Positions 1 through 9,834 of a DNA stretch of 64,000 nt are shown here, piece after piece. The stretch comes from Hirundichthys speculiger (taxonomy: Eukaryota; Chordata; Actinopteri; Beloniformes; Exocoetidae). How positions within the stretch are numbered: the first letter of the stretch is position 1; each line of letters begins with the position of its first letter. A program made the translations under genes and the position numbers. The stretch covers positions 1,242,501 to 1,306,500 of the forward strand of contig JAGFBZ010000863.1 in the NCBI GenBank assembly GCA_018398805.1, read 5' to 3'. The notes beneath the pieces are model-generated. The model worked only from the letters and a program-made list of their open reading frames with translations, was not told the DNA's origin and searched no databases.

Positions 1-477
1 CCATGTAATCCACACATGAAAAGATGTCCATAGATATCCATAAATTATGTGTAACAATGTGCAATAACACAGGAAAAAGTAGTGTACACATGACGAATGG
101 GAGGTGCAAAAAGACATGGAAACCGAAGACAACAGGTGAACCTAATCAGAAGTTGGAAAGCAATCCTGTCCTTGTCAGTGCAAATTTATATCAGCTGGTT
201 CAGTCCCAACTGATGGGCCTATAAAAAGGTGTTTCATAACCAAGGTGTCACACAAGAAACATCTCATGATCGGTATAAAGCAAAGAGTTCTATCAAGACC
301 CTCACAATCTTATTGTTGCAAAACATGATGGCACTGGAAACATAAGGGTTTCTAAACTTCTGAATGTTCTAGTGAGAACTGCTTGGGCCATAATCCAAAA
401 GTGGAAAGAACGTAATTTCACTGAACAGGTGCTCCTCACAAGATTTCTGACAGGGGGGGGAAAATAATTATCGGTTG

Positions 478-1835
478 TGAGTGTATATATACTCTGGAGT
501 TGCCCAGGGTGGGAGGTGTCTGGCCGGAAATGGGCTTACTCTTGCCCCCCAGCTTGAAGTCCATACTTTGGGGTTTTCCTCAGCAGATTAGAGGGTAGTT
601 TCCCTGCATCTTTGGGTCAGGAAACGGACTTTGATTGTCATACGCACTTATACCGACAGTTCTGAGTACCCAGCCTTCTTGGAGTCCTTAGCGGGGGTGC
701 TGGAAAAAAGTCCTTACTTCCACTGGGGGACTTCAATGCTCACGTGGGCAATGACAGTGGTACCTGGAGGGGCGTGACTGGGAGGAACAGCCTCTCTGAT
801 CTGAACCTGTTGGACTTCTGTGCAGGTCACATTTTGTCCATAACAAACACCATGTTCGGACATAAATGTCCACAAATGCACGTGGCATCAGGACACTCTG
901 GACTGTAGGTCGATGATTGACTTCACAGTTATAACATCAGATCTGTGGGCATATGTTCTGGACAACTGGGTGAAGAAAGGAGCTGAGCTGTCAAGGGATC
1001 ACTACCTGGTGGTGAGTTGGATCAGATGGTGGGGGAGGATGCCAGTCAGACCTGGTAGATCCAAACGTCTAGTTAGGGTTTGCTGGGAACATCTGGCAGA
1101 GAAACCTATCTGAAAGCTTTTCAACTCACACCTCTAACAGATCTTCAACTGTATCCAAAGGCAGGCTGGAGATATTGAGTCTGAATGGGTCATGCTCTGC
1201 ACTTCTGTTGTTGAGGTGGCTGACTGGTGATGTGGACGCCAGATCGCTGGTGCCTGCTATGACAGTAATCTGTGAACCCAATGGTGGACACTTCACGTAA
1301 GAGAGGTCGTCAGGCTGAAGAAGGAGTCCTGCCGAGCTTGGTTAGCTTGAGAGACTCTCAAAGCAGCTTGCAGGTACCGACAGGCCAAGAGGACTGGCCT
1401 GGCAGGATGGATTGGTGGTTCTCCTTTTTAAGACGGGGGACCAGAGGGTGTCTTCCATTTACAAGGGAATCACACTCCTCAGCCTCCCTGGTAATGTATA
1501 TGCAAAAAGTCTGGTTGATGATCAAACCTCAGATCCAGGAGGAACAATGTGGGTTCTGTGGTGGCTGTGGATCGCTGGATCAACTCTAAACTCTCACTAG
1601 GATCCTGGGGGGATCATGGGAATTTGCCCAACCACTCCACATGTGCTTTATGGACTTAGAGAAGACATCTCACCGGGTCCCTCTGGGTGTCCTGTGGGAG
1701 GCTGCCCCAGGAGTATGGGATACTGGATCCGTTGCTATGGACTCTCCAGTCCCTATGCAAACACAGCGAGATTTTGGTCCACATTGGCGGCTGTAAGTTG
1801 GATTTGTTTTCAGTGAGAGTTGGACTTCAGGGGTG
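478..1835 (+). mobile_element. Rex3 (RTE-clade) non-LTR retrotransposon fragment
   Basis: This is a decayed piece of a fish Rex3 endonuclease/reverse transcriptase. In order it shows: an endonuclease remnant near 715-760 (reads like GDFNAHVGND, then TWRGV.GRN), the SMIDF...SDLWAYVLDNWVK block at 910-985 and WIRWWGRMPVRPGR at 1018-1062, then RT motifs at 1402-1600 (VVLLFKTGDQRV, ITLLSLPGNVYAKSL, PQIQEEQCGF) and at 1646-1830 (CFMDLEKTS, QEYGILDPLLW). Frame changes and stops interrupt it throughout. Sequence near 1402-1422 matches the well-known Rex3 WQTGVVV region. It sits inside a Tc1 element, so it is younger than that element. A poly(A) or tandem tail is not visible, so the 3' end is missing. 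Confidence 0.82.
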
Positions 1836-2062
1836 CTCCAATCAAAAATCAATGGAAAGAATTAAAGATCAGGTGTTCACAGAAGAGGCCCACGGAAGTT
1901 TCAAAATCTGAAGACTGATTATTGTGGAAGGATGGGCCAAAATCACACCACATAAATGAATGAGACTAGTTTCTCCATACAGGAAGCACCTTGAAGTTGT
2001 CATTACCAATAAAGGCTTTTGCATGAAGTACTAAATAAAGTTCAGTCACCATGGTCAATACT

Positions 2063-2095
2063 TTATCCCTGTCATATCACCCATGACAGGGATAA
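2063..2095. repeat. Perfect 13-bp hairpin in the Tc1 right end
   Basis: Arms TTATCCCTGTCAT (2063-2075) and ATGACAGGGATAA (2083-2095) are exact reverse complements around a 7-nt loop. It lies just inside the right terminal repeat of the Tc1 element. Confidence 0.85.
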
Positions 2096-2350
2096 ATTTA
2101 TGGATATCTATGGCTTGATTTTCTTTTCATGTGTGGATTGAAATATATTTACTGATAAAAATGGAGACATGTTCAATGCAAATTTTACCCTCTGTATTTA
2201 TTTCAGTCATTTAAAAACACTGAGATGAAAAGACAATTTCTATACAAAGTCTGAGGGCCAGAGCTAGGCGAGATGCTGAGTTATGTATTTTCTATGCACA
2301 GTAATAATTAAATGTAAAATTGGTACAAAGCTTTCCTGTCCAAGTATATA

Positions 2351-2353
<3 letters not shown>

Positions 2354-2393
<40 letters not shown>
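2354..2393. repeat. (TTA)n microsatellite
   Basis: About 13 uninterrupted TTA units, preceded by a short TA run. Confidence 0.95.
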
Positions 2394-2449
2394 CATATTT
2401 TAATACATAAAGTGAACAAGGTGTGGCAGATGAAAGGTATTGTCAGCTG

Positions 2450-3860
2450 TTTTTTTTTGTTTTTGTTTTTAGTTTTTATTGCTTTCATTCAGCACATGAC
2501 ATCATCTAAAACACAGATTACAAATCTATACATATGGCGCACATGCTACGTTGAAGCTGAGAACACAAACAGTGACACAAATTAACAGAAGTACACAGGT
2601 ATGGAAAATTAATTATAGTAGGATGAAGTAACTGGAAGTAAGAGTTGTGCCACATAAACAGACAGCGTCACATGAGACCAGTAGTCTTCCCAGGCAGGGA
2701 CACACACTCTGTTCTTATTATTGTATAACTCGTGCAGCAAATGCTCATGTGAAGCTGTCTTAATCAGGTTTATCCATTCTTTCAGCTCTGGGAGTTTTCC
2801 AGTGTTTCACCAACAAGCCACAGAAACATCCACCCATTATCACTGAGAACCCTCCACTTGAAATATTCAGCACCTGTTTCGTGTACACACAGTTTTGGAG
2901 ATAGTGGGTTATTTTTTCAAACCAGTTGCCTAAAATATCCACATTTTTGTACAAGAAAGGCTGAATAAATGAACATTCCCTGAAACTGTGAAAAAAGTAC
3001 CTCTGTCCTTTTTACATTTCCAATAATAATAATAATTTTTCAGTAAACCCATTTTTATTAACTCTAGGAAGTGTCAAACAGAACCTGTGTATAATTTTGT
3101 ACTGGTTAAATGTCCCCCTGGCTCCTGGCTCATTTGCATGCATTTGACAAAATTCTTTTCTGCTTTTTGTCCCCGATCACAGTCCCAGTGCTGTTTTCGG
3201 ACACAATCTGAGTCCATGTAGTGCCTGCTGAGCTCATAGTTGATCATCCTATAGTAGGTAGAAGCCTTTTGGTGGCATTGAGGCAGTGTTACTAAGTCTA
3301 AAATATGGTTTGAATTCTTGTACTGGATGTTTGTAGAGACACAGTTTCTAATTTGCAGGTATTTCCCAAAAATGTTCTTTTTTCTTCAGATTATATTTCT
3401 GTAAAAAGCATTTATAGGACATAAACATTCCCTGCTCAAGTAGGTCTGCCACAACATTTAATCATTGTGGAATATTGACTAAAGACCTACTGTGGTATTG
3501 CGAGCAGTTGCATAATCAGCACGTAATTAAACTGAGATGAGACCATCAGTTTGATTACATTCACCTTTCTCCATAAGGTTAATTGAATTTTCCTCCATAT
3601 ATCCAGGTTATTTCTTATATTTTATAGGAGTGGCTCCAAGTTTAATGTCACAATTTCCTCTAAATCCCTGCTTATCTTGATTCTCAAATATTTCATGCCC
3701 GCTGAGATCCATCCAACATTTTGTGTTCTTTGCCACCTAATATTTGCCCAAATGGCAATGGTCATTGGCTCCAGTATGATATTGAACAGTAATGCTGAGT
3801 GTGTACCCCTGTTATGTCACCCTGGAGAGGTCAAACAATGAACAGATTTTACTGTTGGTT
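2450..3860 (-). mobile_element. L1-like LINE, 5'-truncated 3' portion
   Basis: Read on the minus strand from about 3810, the sequence gives a decayed ORF2 reverse-transcriptase C-terminal region: IILEPMTIAIW, then KYLRIKISRDLEEI, then LEPLL, then RKIQLTLWRKVNVIKLM. This order matches the post-catalytic region of fish L1 proteins (LEPLAIAIR, KYLGI.I, NL..L, LPLSL.GRVNVIKM). Several frameshifts and stops interrupt it. The T-rich run at 2452-2472 on the plus strand is the expected position of the element's poly(A) tail. It is 5'-truncated, as most L1 copies are. Confidence 0.7.
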
Positions 3861-3879
3861 ATCACAGACGTATTATATA

Positions 3880-6086
3880 CAACCGTAGTTCCAAAAAAGT
3901 TGGGATGCTGTGTAAAACATGCATAAAAACAGTATTTAATGATTTGCAAATATCCTAAACCCATATTTCATTTATGGTAGAACATAAAGAACATATCAGA
4001 TGTTGAAACAGACATTTTACCCTTTCAGGGAAAATATTAGCTCATTTGGACTTTGACAGCAACATATCTCAAAAATGTTTACCATTATGGAGCATCTCCT
4101 CTTCTTTTAACTGCTTGTAAACATCTGGGAAGTTAGGAGACCAGATGTTGGAGTTTTAGGAGAGGAATATTGTCCCATTCATGTCTGATGTAGGATTCTA
4201 GCTGCTCAACAGTCCTGGGCCTTCATTGCCAGATTTCTCATTTTATGATGTGCCAATTCTTTTCAAATGTCTGGACTGCAGGCAGGCCAGTTCAGTACTG
4301 AGACTCTTTTCCTACAGAGCCATCCTGTCGTGATGGATGCAGTATGCACTTCAGCATTGTCTTGCTGAAATATACAAGGCCTTCCCTGAAAGTGACGCTG
4401 TCTCTTACATAGAGTGCATAGAGGTTGAGAGCATATGTTGCTCTAAAACTAGGGGTGCACGATAATTATCGGGCCAATAACTATCGGGCCGATAACAGGA
4501 AATTATGACGTCATCCCGATAAGTCCGATATTATGACGAATAGCCCCGATAACACACATATATATATATATATATTTTTTTTTTTTAACATGACAGTGCC
4601 TCGCTCCCTCTGAGCCTTGAATGACCAGCAGTTAATGTTATGTTCAAGTGACGTCGGCAGAATCAGAAAAACGATTTCTCAGTAAGGAAAATCAAGAATA
4701 CCCCCTCATGCCAGAAAACAACTTGTTGACTCGGTCATCATTTTGGCAGTTGCTGACTTTAATTGATATTCGCAGTATTTTCCCACATATTACACATAAA
4801 AAATAGGCACGGCCGAAAGAAAGACGAGCAAACGAGGGAACGGAGGAATTTACGTTACACCTTGAATGCAGCATTGCGGAAGAGTGCCCTGATAAAAACA
4901 AACAAACATGGCAGCGATGGTGTAGAACTTCGTTAAAGTTTCAGAGGAAGATAGTTCGCTGTTTATTTGTGACAAATGCTCCAAGCGAAGGAGGGAAAAA
5001 TAGCACAAGCTTTAATACCTCAAACCCGATCAGCCACCTGAAACATAACCGTCGCTTCCATGGAGTTTTGAAATCGTGCTAATGTGAGCTAACATGAGCT
5101 AACATGGGCAAGCCAGCAGCAAGTCAACCCCTCCGCTCTGCTCTGCTCTCCTCCCCATCATCTCGCTCATCTAAAGCTTCCATGAGATTAAACCCCCCCA
5201 AAACTACTGAACCCCATTTACTTTAATTAAAGGCATTCATTTGAATGGAACCACAAGCCAAAATCCTTTAAACGTAATTTCTTGGTTACTATGGAGTGCA
5301 CTATTTCAGTTTATTTACACAGACAAGTCTAACTTGTGTCAGGACAGTATGCACTGTGCATTATTTTTTATTGTCATTGAGGAATGCATTTTTTCAGTTG
5401 GTGATTCTGATCCATGTATTTCCATCAGTTTAAGGAGCCTTTATTTTATTTTTTATAACAGTAAGTAATGCAGCTTTTTTAAGTTGATGTGAGATATCAA
5501 ATAGGTTTGTTTGATAGCTTTATGAAAATGTTTGAGCGGTTTGCCAATAGTTATTCATTGTAAAAAATTAATATCTGTTCATTTAAAGAGTCAAAACGGT
5601 TTTTGTTTTTGTTCATAGAATTGATGTAATGATCTTAGGTATATGTGTGTGTTATCAGTTATCGGCCTTTAGGAGCTGAAATTTATTGGTTATTGGTATC
5701 GGTTTAAAAAAACAGTTATCGTGCATCCAAAACATATGTACTCCTCTCCTCAGCATTGATGATGCCTTTCCATACTACTTTGCACTAATACACGCCCTGA
5801 CCATCAGAGATGCAGACTTTAAAATGTTTGCTGATGAAAAGCTGAATGGTGTGCAGATTTGCAAAGCCCCAGGAAGAATGTGAACCCCTGTTACTTTTTC
5901 CAGCCTTTTGATCCCTTCTAGTCCAACTTTTTGGACTCAAAATGAACTAATAGGCTATTTCCCAGTAAATGGCGCAATGTCTGTTACAACATCTGATATT
6001 TTCTACTGCGAATAAAATATGGATGTATTTATTTTTGGGTTATTTATGCTTTGCACAGTGTAACACCATTTTGGGAATTGGAGTTG
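3880..6086. mobile_element. Tc1/mariner-type element with ~100-bp inverted ends, split by hAT
   Basis: The left end (from 3880) is CAACCGTAGTTCCAAAAAAG. The reverse complement of the right end (to 6086) is CAACTCCAATTCCCAAAATG. Similarity continues inward for about 100 bp. Both ends are flanked by TA (3878-3879 and 6087-6088), the target duplication expected for Tc1/mariner. The body lies in two segments, 3880-4449 and 5726-6086, read through to a common fish element whose transposase runs on the minus strand. No open transposase frame remains. The segments rejoin naturally if the central hAT insertion is removed. Confidence 0.75.
4450..5725 (+). mobile_element. hAT element remnant with BED-finger transposase start
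   Basis: The termini are inverted: left TAGGGGTGCACGATAA, right (reverse complement) TGCACGATAACTG. An 8-bp flank pair with one mismatch (TCTAAAAC at 4442-4449, TCCAAAAC at 5726-5733) fits a hAT target duplication. From 4908 a start codon opens MAAMV, then a stop where the family has Trp, then NFVKVSEEDSSLFICDKCSK, a BED-type zinc finger with its CxxC pair. The histidine half (NTSNPISHLKHNR) follows in a shifted frame near 5015-5055. The rest is decayed, and right-end sequence with TTATCGGCC and ATTGGTATCGG lies at 5650-5705. The protein is non-functional. Confidence 0.75.
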
Positions 6087-6189
6087 TAGATGAGTTAGGG
6101 GCTGAGTCCAGGAAGTGCCCAGTGCATCATGGTGACTAAATGAATGGCTCATAGCTAACCAAGCAGGCTCTGACTACTTTCATCAAAAA

Positions 6190-6420
6190 GTAAAGTTTTA
6201 AGCCTAATTTCAATGGCAGAGAGAGTGCTTGCCTCTCAAATCCAAACTTGGAACAGGTTCCACAACTGACTGAAAGCACTGCCTTCCTACTTTACTTTTG
6301 GAGAGACAAGCAAGCACATCTAAGCCTGTAAGTCTGGAAGCAATGAGGGCTGTTGGGATGGAGCTTGGCATTGAAGGGTTTATATAAAAATATTAAATTT
6401 GAAACCAATAAAGAGAAGCT
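6190..6420 (-). mobile_element. L2-type LINE 3' fragment
   Basis: On the minus strand this corresponds to the C-terminal coding end of an L2/Rex1-like LINE common in fish. The plus strand reads AAAGTTTTAAGCCTAAT, then CTTGGAACAGGTTCCACAA, then CTACTTTACTTTTGGA, which is the reverse complement of the usual end-of-ORF text. A second, differently decayed copy lies at 23040-23335, sharing the TCTACTTTTGGA and GGTTCC landmarks. Confidence 0.55.
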
Positions 6421-6599
6421 AAAACTTGAGAAATATGATCCCTCCTAATTTTCAAGCATGGGACATTGTGTGATACATTGAATTAATGGAACTTTCCACA
6501 TGAAACCTAATTACTTTTTTTCTCCAGAAAAAGCAAATATTATAGAAAAGGAAGATATTTTCATACTGAAGAAAATCACTGGCACATGTATGTTTGCCT

Positions 6600-6745
6600 A
6601 CAGCAATTACCAAGGTCACAATGTCTAATTAATGACAGGTCCCTGTCTAACAAGCATCTATAATTACAATTAGACTGCTCTCGAACAAGGCTGTGTGATT
6701 AACAATTAGAACCCATTATAATAAGCTCTGCTCAATTAATACCTG
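6600..6745. promoter_or_regulatory. Candidate conserved non-coding block rich in TAAT sites
   Basis: No transposon or coding signal is seen here. The block carries repeated homeodomain-type cores, including CTAATTAATGACAGG, ATAATTACAATTAGAC, GATTAACAATTAGAACC and GCTCAATTAATACC. This texture is typical of deeply conserved enhancers in introns of neural developmental genes. Regulatory function is inference; only the motif density is observed. Confidence 0.3.
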
Positions 6746-7199
6746 TCACTAGGCAAGATGAGAAGAGGAAGAGAGAGGAAAAAAAGATGATGGTAAAAAG
6801 CGAATGCTGAAGTACGAGTGGGAGCAAATTAAGACATGAAGCAACAGGAAACAACTACAGAGAGAAATATGAAGCATGTGCATCTAAAGTTGTTTTTAAA
6901 CAAAAACATGTGATGGCTATAATTTTAGGACACTAAACTGTATTAAAAGATTAATTCTTAATATTTTATTCTAAAAATTTCTTTCCATTGAACTCATATT
7001 AGATTTATACGTAGTCATCAATTTAAACAAGAACAAACATTCACAATCCTAATAATTACAAGGAATTAATAAGTATATATTTTTTATTTAACTTTTTTGA
7101 CTACTGTAGCCTCTTCTAATCCTAATGATTTACATATTAGGACCTATTAAAAACGTATCTGGTTTTTAACAGGTCTCATTATTAGGCAAATACACTAAA

Positions 7200-7345
7200 A
7201 TATAATAGAATAGCTTTCTTGTCATTGTAAGCAGAGCAAACAATAAAATTGTTATTAGTGCACTATTATTGGTGTTAAGAGCGGACATAAAGACACATGC
7301 CATTAAAAATAACATAAAATAATAAAAAAAAAAAACCCAAAACAA
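7200..7345. repeat. Likely retroposon 3'-end fragment
   Basis: The text AATAGAATAGCTTTCTTGTC followed by ATTGTAAGCAGAGCAAACAA resembles a 3' end seen on many fish SINE/LINE copies, and ends in an A-rich run at 7315-7338. The assignment is by resemblance only. Confidence 0.35.
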
Positions 7346-7646
7346 CAGTAGAACTCAAAACTATGTTTATTAGTTTAAGTAAGAGCATTTTCACACACAC
7401 AATGTGAAGGGAACTCAAGGGATTGGGACTAAACAGCTGCAGCCTTAAGAAAACAACCTATCAGTGAGGCCAATTGGAAAAAAGCCTTCAATTTGCTAAA
7501 GATTAAAGGAGCTGTTTGTAAGATTATGGCCAAAACTGGTACTGCAGTCACTTTCAAATTACTGTTGAGCGGCGTGTACCCTCCCCCTCCTCCCCGACCA
7601 GAGGTTGCCAGGTCGGCTACAGAATGCAGCAGAAACGTAGGCTGTC

Positions 7647-7670
7647 ATGGCAAGCGACGAGTCCTACACA
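7647..7670 (+). other. Start-codon/splice-donor cassette in element A (plus)
   Basis: ATG at 7647 opens MASDESYT and is followed directly by a strong donor, GTAAGT, at 7671. The same reading frame and donor occur unchanged in copy B (ATG 19519, donor 19543). This resembles a first coding exon, but the following exon is not identified. Confidence 0.35.
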
Positions 7671-7876
7671 GTAAGTTTATTTTCTGTTAATTATATTTAA
7701 TGCTTTATGAAAGATCTTTCCTTTCTTTGATCTTTCGTAACTAGAGGAAATATTTTCCCGTTGAGGCGTTTCGTAACCTGAAAGTTTCGTATGTAGAGGC
7801 GTTCGTAAGTAGAGGTACCACTGTTACCTTGTCCAAGTAAATTAGCGTTAGCCAAACATTTAGCTATGAATCTTAC

Positions 7877-8064
7877 CTGTCCAGGAGAAAATCTGCAACG
7901 TTGGCGTCTGTCTTCAAATTCTTCTCCGCTTTCAGCCGTCTCCATCTATCAAAAGCATCTCCTATACAAATCCTTGTTTTATTTCGGACCTTGTCACGAC
8001 GTAACTCGGATTCATAACGAGGTCTTTTAGGTGTTGGAAAGCTAGACATTTTTTCATCCAACAC
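7877..8064 (-). pseudogene. Exon-like open frame with splice donor in element A (minus)
   Basis: The frame starts at ATG 8064 (or the internal Met at 8049, MSSFPTPKRP) and runs to a donor CAG|GTAAGA at 7877/7876. It encodes about 62 residues: a basic N-terminus (KRPRYESELRRDK) followed by RICIGDAFDRWRRLK and TDANVADFLLD. The second half resembles a short motif (IG.AF.RWR.LK...TDAE.A.FLLD) that I associate with transposon-linked fish proteins; I cannot name the family. Copy B keeps the frame open, with only a few substitutions that change residues. The stop codon lies inside the donor, as expected if splicing removes it. It may be a first exon inherited from an autonomous relative or a captured host exon. 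Confidence 0.45.
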
Positions 8065-8999
8065 GTTCGTAGCGGCTGCTGCGATAATTAGAGCCGAGCT
8101 GGCAACCCGGATGCCGAAACACTACTGACTTCGTGATTGGGAGATAGGTGGAGGGTGGCGCTTCAGGCCAAAACAAAAAATGACAACATCAACATCAGTT
8201 GAGGGCTGCAACTCCTCTTTTTAAACGGGAATATCCTGGCTTGAGTGCTGTTGTCAGTGACATAAGTATTTGAAATGAACATGATTTTTAAATGTCTGTT
8301 GACATATCGGGGTCATTTTATGATTTGTTTTATTAGATCTCTTACATACAGCTCCTTTAAACTCTGGAGCAATGGAAGAAGGTCATGTGGTCTGATGAGT
8401 CCAGTTTTACCCTGTTCCAGAGTGGTGGGAGCATCAGGGTAAGAAGAGAGGCATTTGAAGTGATGCACCCATCATGCCTAGAGCCTACTGTACCAGCCTG
8501 TGGGGGCAGTGTTATGATCTGGGGTTGCTGCAGTTGGTCAGGTCCAGGTTCAGCAACAGTATGAGCGCAAAGAATGAGGTCAGCTGACTACCTGAATATA
8601 CTGAATGACCAGGTTATTCCATCAATGGATTTTTTTCTTCCCTGATGGCACAGACATATTCCAAGATGACAATACCAGGAATTTATCAGGCTCAAGTTGT
8701 GAAAGACTGGTTCAAGGTGCATGAGACATCATTTTCACACATGGATTGCCCTACACAGAGTCCAGACCTGAACCCCATTGAGAATCTTTGGGATGTGCTG
8801 GAGAAGACTTTGTGCAGCGGTCCGACTCTCATATCATCAATGCAAGATCTTGGCTATAAAAGTAATGCAATAAATGTTTTGATATTGCAGAAACGATGCC
8901 ATAGCCAATGCGTGCTGTAATCAGAGCTAAAGGTGGTCCAAACAAATAATAGAGTGTGTGACTTTTTTCTGTAGATGGGCAGTGTATTTGATTAGTTGA

Positions 9000-9320
9000 T
9001 CAGCTAAAGTTGTGACCACTTTCTATAAAAACATAAGTTTTGGCAGTTTGGTAGTCTGAAGCATTCAGGTGTGCCACTGAGGACATTCAGAAAGAATAGT
9101 TGCTGATCATTAGTCTCATACAGGTTACAAGGCCATTTCTACACAATTTGGAGTCCATCCTGCAGTGAGAAAGTGGAAAGCATTTGATACAACTTTCAAT
9201 CGCCTGAGCCAGTTCACACCAAGGTCAGGCAGAACAATGCTCAGACAAAGTGCAGAAAAATAAGTCTATGACAGTACAAGAGAAAAACATGGAAAAAATA
9301 CCGTTTGTTATTCTATAGTG
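9000..9320 (+). mobile_element. Tc1-like transposon 5' fragment
   Basis: Contains CATAAGTTTTGGCAGTTTG, GCATTCAGGTGTGCC and AAGGCCATTTCTACACAATT followed by TTGGAGTCCATCC, the 5' region of a common fish Tc1 family whose helix-turn-helix coding part begins here. Frames are broken. The same family recurs at 9835-11300, 14388-14730 and, inverted, 18495-18870. Confidence 0.7.
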
Positions 9321-9412
9321 CAGACAGGTAGATCCCAGTTTCTTAATGACTCACTCATTTTCTCATTGCATAGGAATAAAAAAAAAAGCACAGCATATGA
9401 AAAAGTAAGCAC

Positions 9413-9800
9413 ACTTAAGTATGATTTATACTTCTCCATATTCGTCGATTTACAGATGCGCAGACCCCTCTCTGAAGTCGCAAGCCCACTCTGACCAGCT
9501 GTCAGAAGGATGACGGAGACATCACCAACTTTTTCTTAACTATCAGTCAAAAACGACAGAGACCTTATGCATAGCAGCAGCCTCTGATTGGTCTGCTAGC
9601 TACATCATTTCTGAAATCATTAAACATCACGCCCCCTATTGTTCTGGTGGTGAGTTGCTTTGCAATGGTCCCCAACGGAATGAGGAACTCTGAACAGTCC
9701 ATATATCTGTCAATATGACTGCATGAGTTATGCAGTATGGACTCAGAGAAATATAACAAGGCCTTTATACTGCATCCACAGGAAGCAAGAGGCTTAGTAG
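9413..9800. mobile_element. Possible PIF/Harbinger-type MITE fragment
   Basis: It begins TATGATTTATACTTCTCC and contains CTCTGATTGGTC, features I associate with fish Harbinger MITEs. The opposite terminus is not found, so this stays tentative. Confidence 0.3.
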
Positions 9801-9834
9801 CAGCCAGGTACTACTAACAAATTGAACTTGATTA

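Larger units (their letters stand above)
7..2139 (+). mobile_element. Tc1-like DNA transposon, split by a Rex3 LINE
   Basis: This is a decayed Tc1/mariner element. Left (7-46) and right (2096-2139) termini are inverted repeats: the left begins ATCCACACATGAAAAGA and the reverse complement of the right begins AATCCACACATGAAAAGA, and both continue into CCATAGATATCCATAAATT. The left part to about 472 reads like the 5' half of a fish Tc1 transposase, including the stretch around GGGCCATAATCCAAAAGTGG. The right part from about 1840 reads like the 3' end, with GTTTCTCCATACAGGA and AGGCTTTTGCATGAAGTAC. The centre was replaced by a LINE. No intact transposase frame survives. The left boundary is near the window edge, so the flanking TA cannot be verified. 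Confidence 0.8.
7507..8356. mobile_element. 850-bp TTAA-flanked nonautonomous element, copy A
   Basis: TTAA flanks both sides (7503-7506 and 8357-8360). The terminal inverted repeats are AGGAGCTGTTTGTAAGA on the left and AGGAGCTGTATGTAAGA on the right (reverse complement). TTAA duplication points to the piggyBac or Kolobok groups, but the first bases do not settle which. Copy B at 19379-20228 has exactly the same length and about 17 substitutions by eye, with no indels. A shared subterminal motif, GGTTGCCAGGTCGGCT near 7604 and its near-copy in inverted orientation near 8095, extends the symmetry inward. Internal sequence near 7735-7830 resembles the end of another fish MITE (reverse complement begins CAGTGGTACCTCTACTTACG), so the element is itself a composite. 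Confidence 0.85.
7385..8985 (+). mobile_element. Tc1-like transposon fragment, split by 850-bp element A
   Basis: The segments are 7385-7502 and 8361-8985. The right segment shows transposase landmarks: TGGTCTGATGAGTCCAG near 8388, and an open stretch at 8645-8920 containing MDCPTQSPDLNPIENLWDVL, the hallmark end of the Tc1 DDE domain (SPDLNPIE, with the last catalytic acid). Removing the insert rejoins TTTGCTAAAGA with ACTCTGGAGCAATGGAAG as in related elements. Upstream catalytic residues are disrupted, so the protein is dead. Confidence 0.8.
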
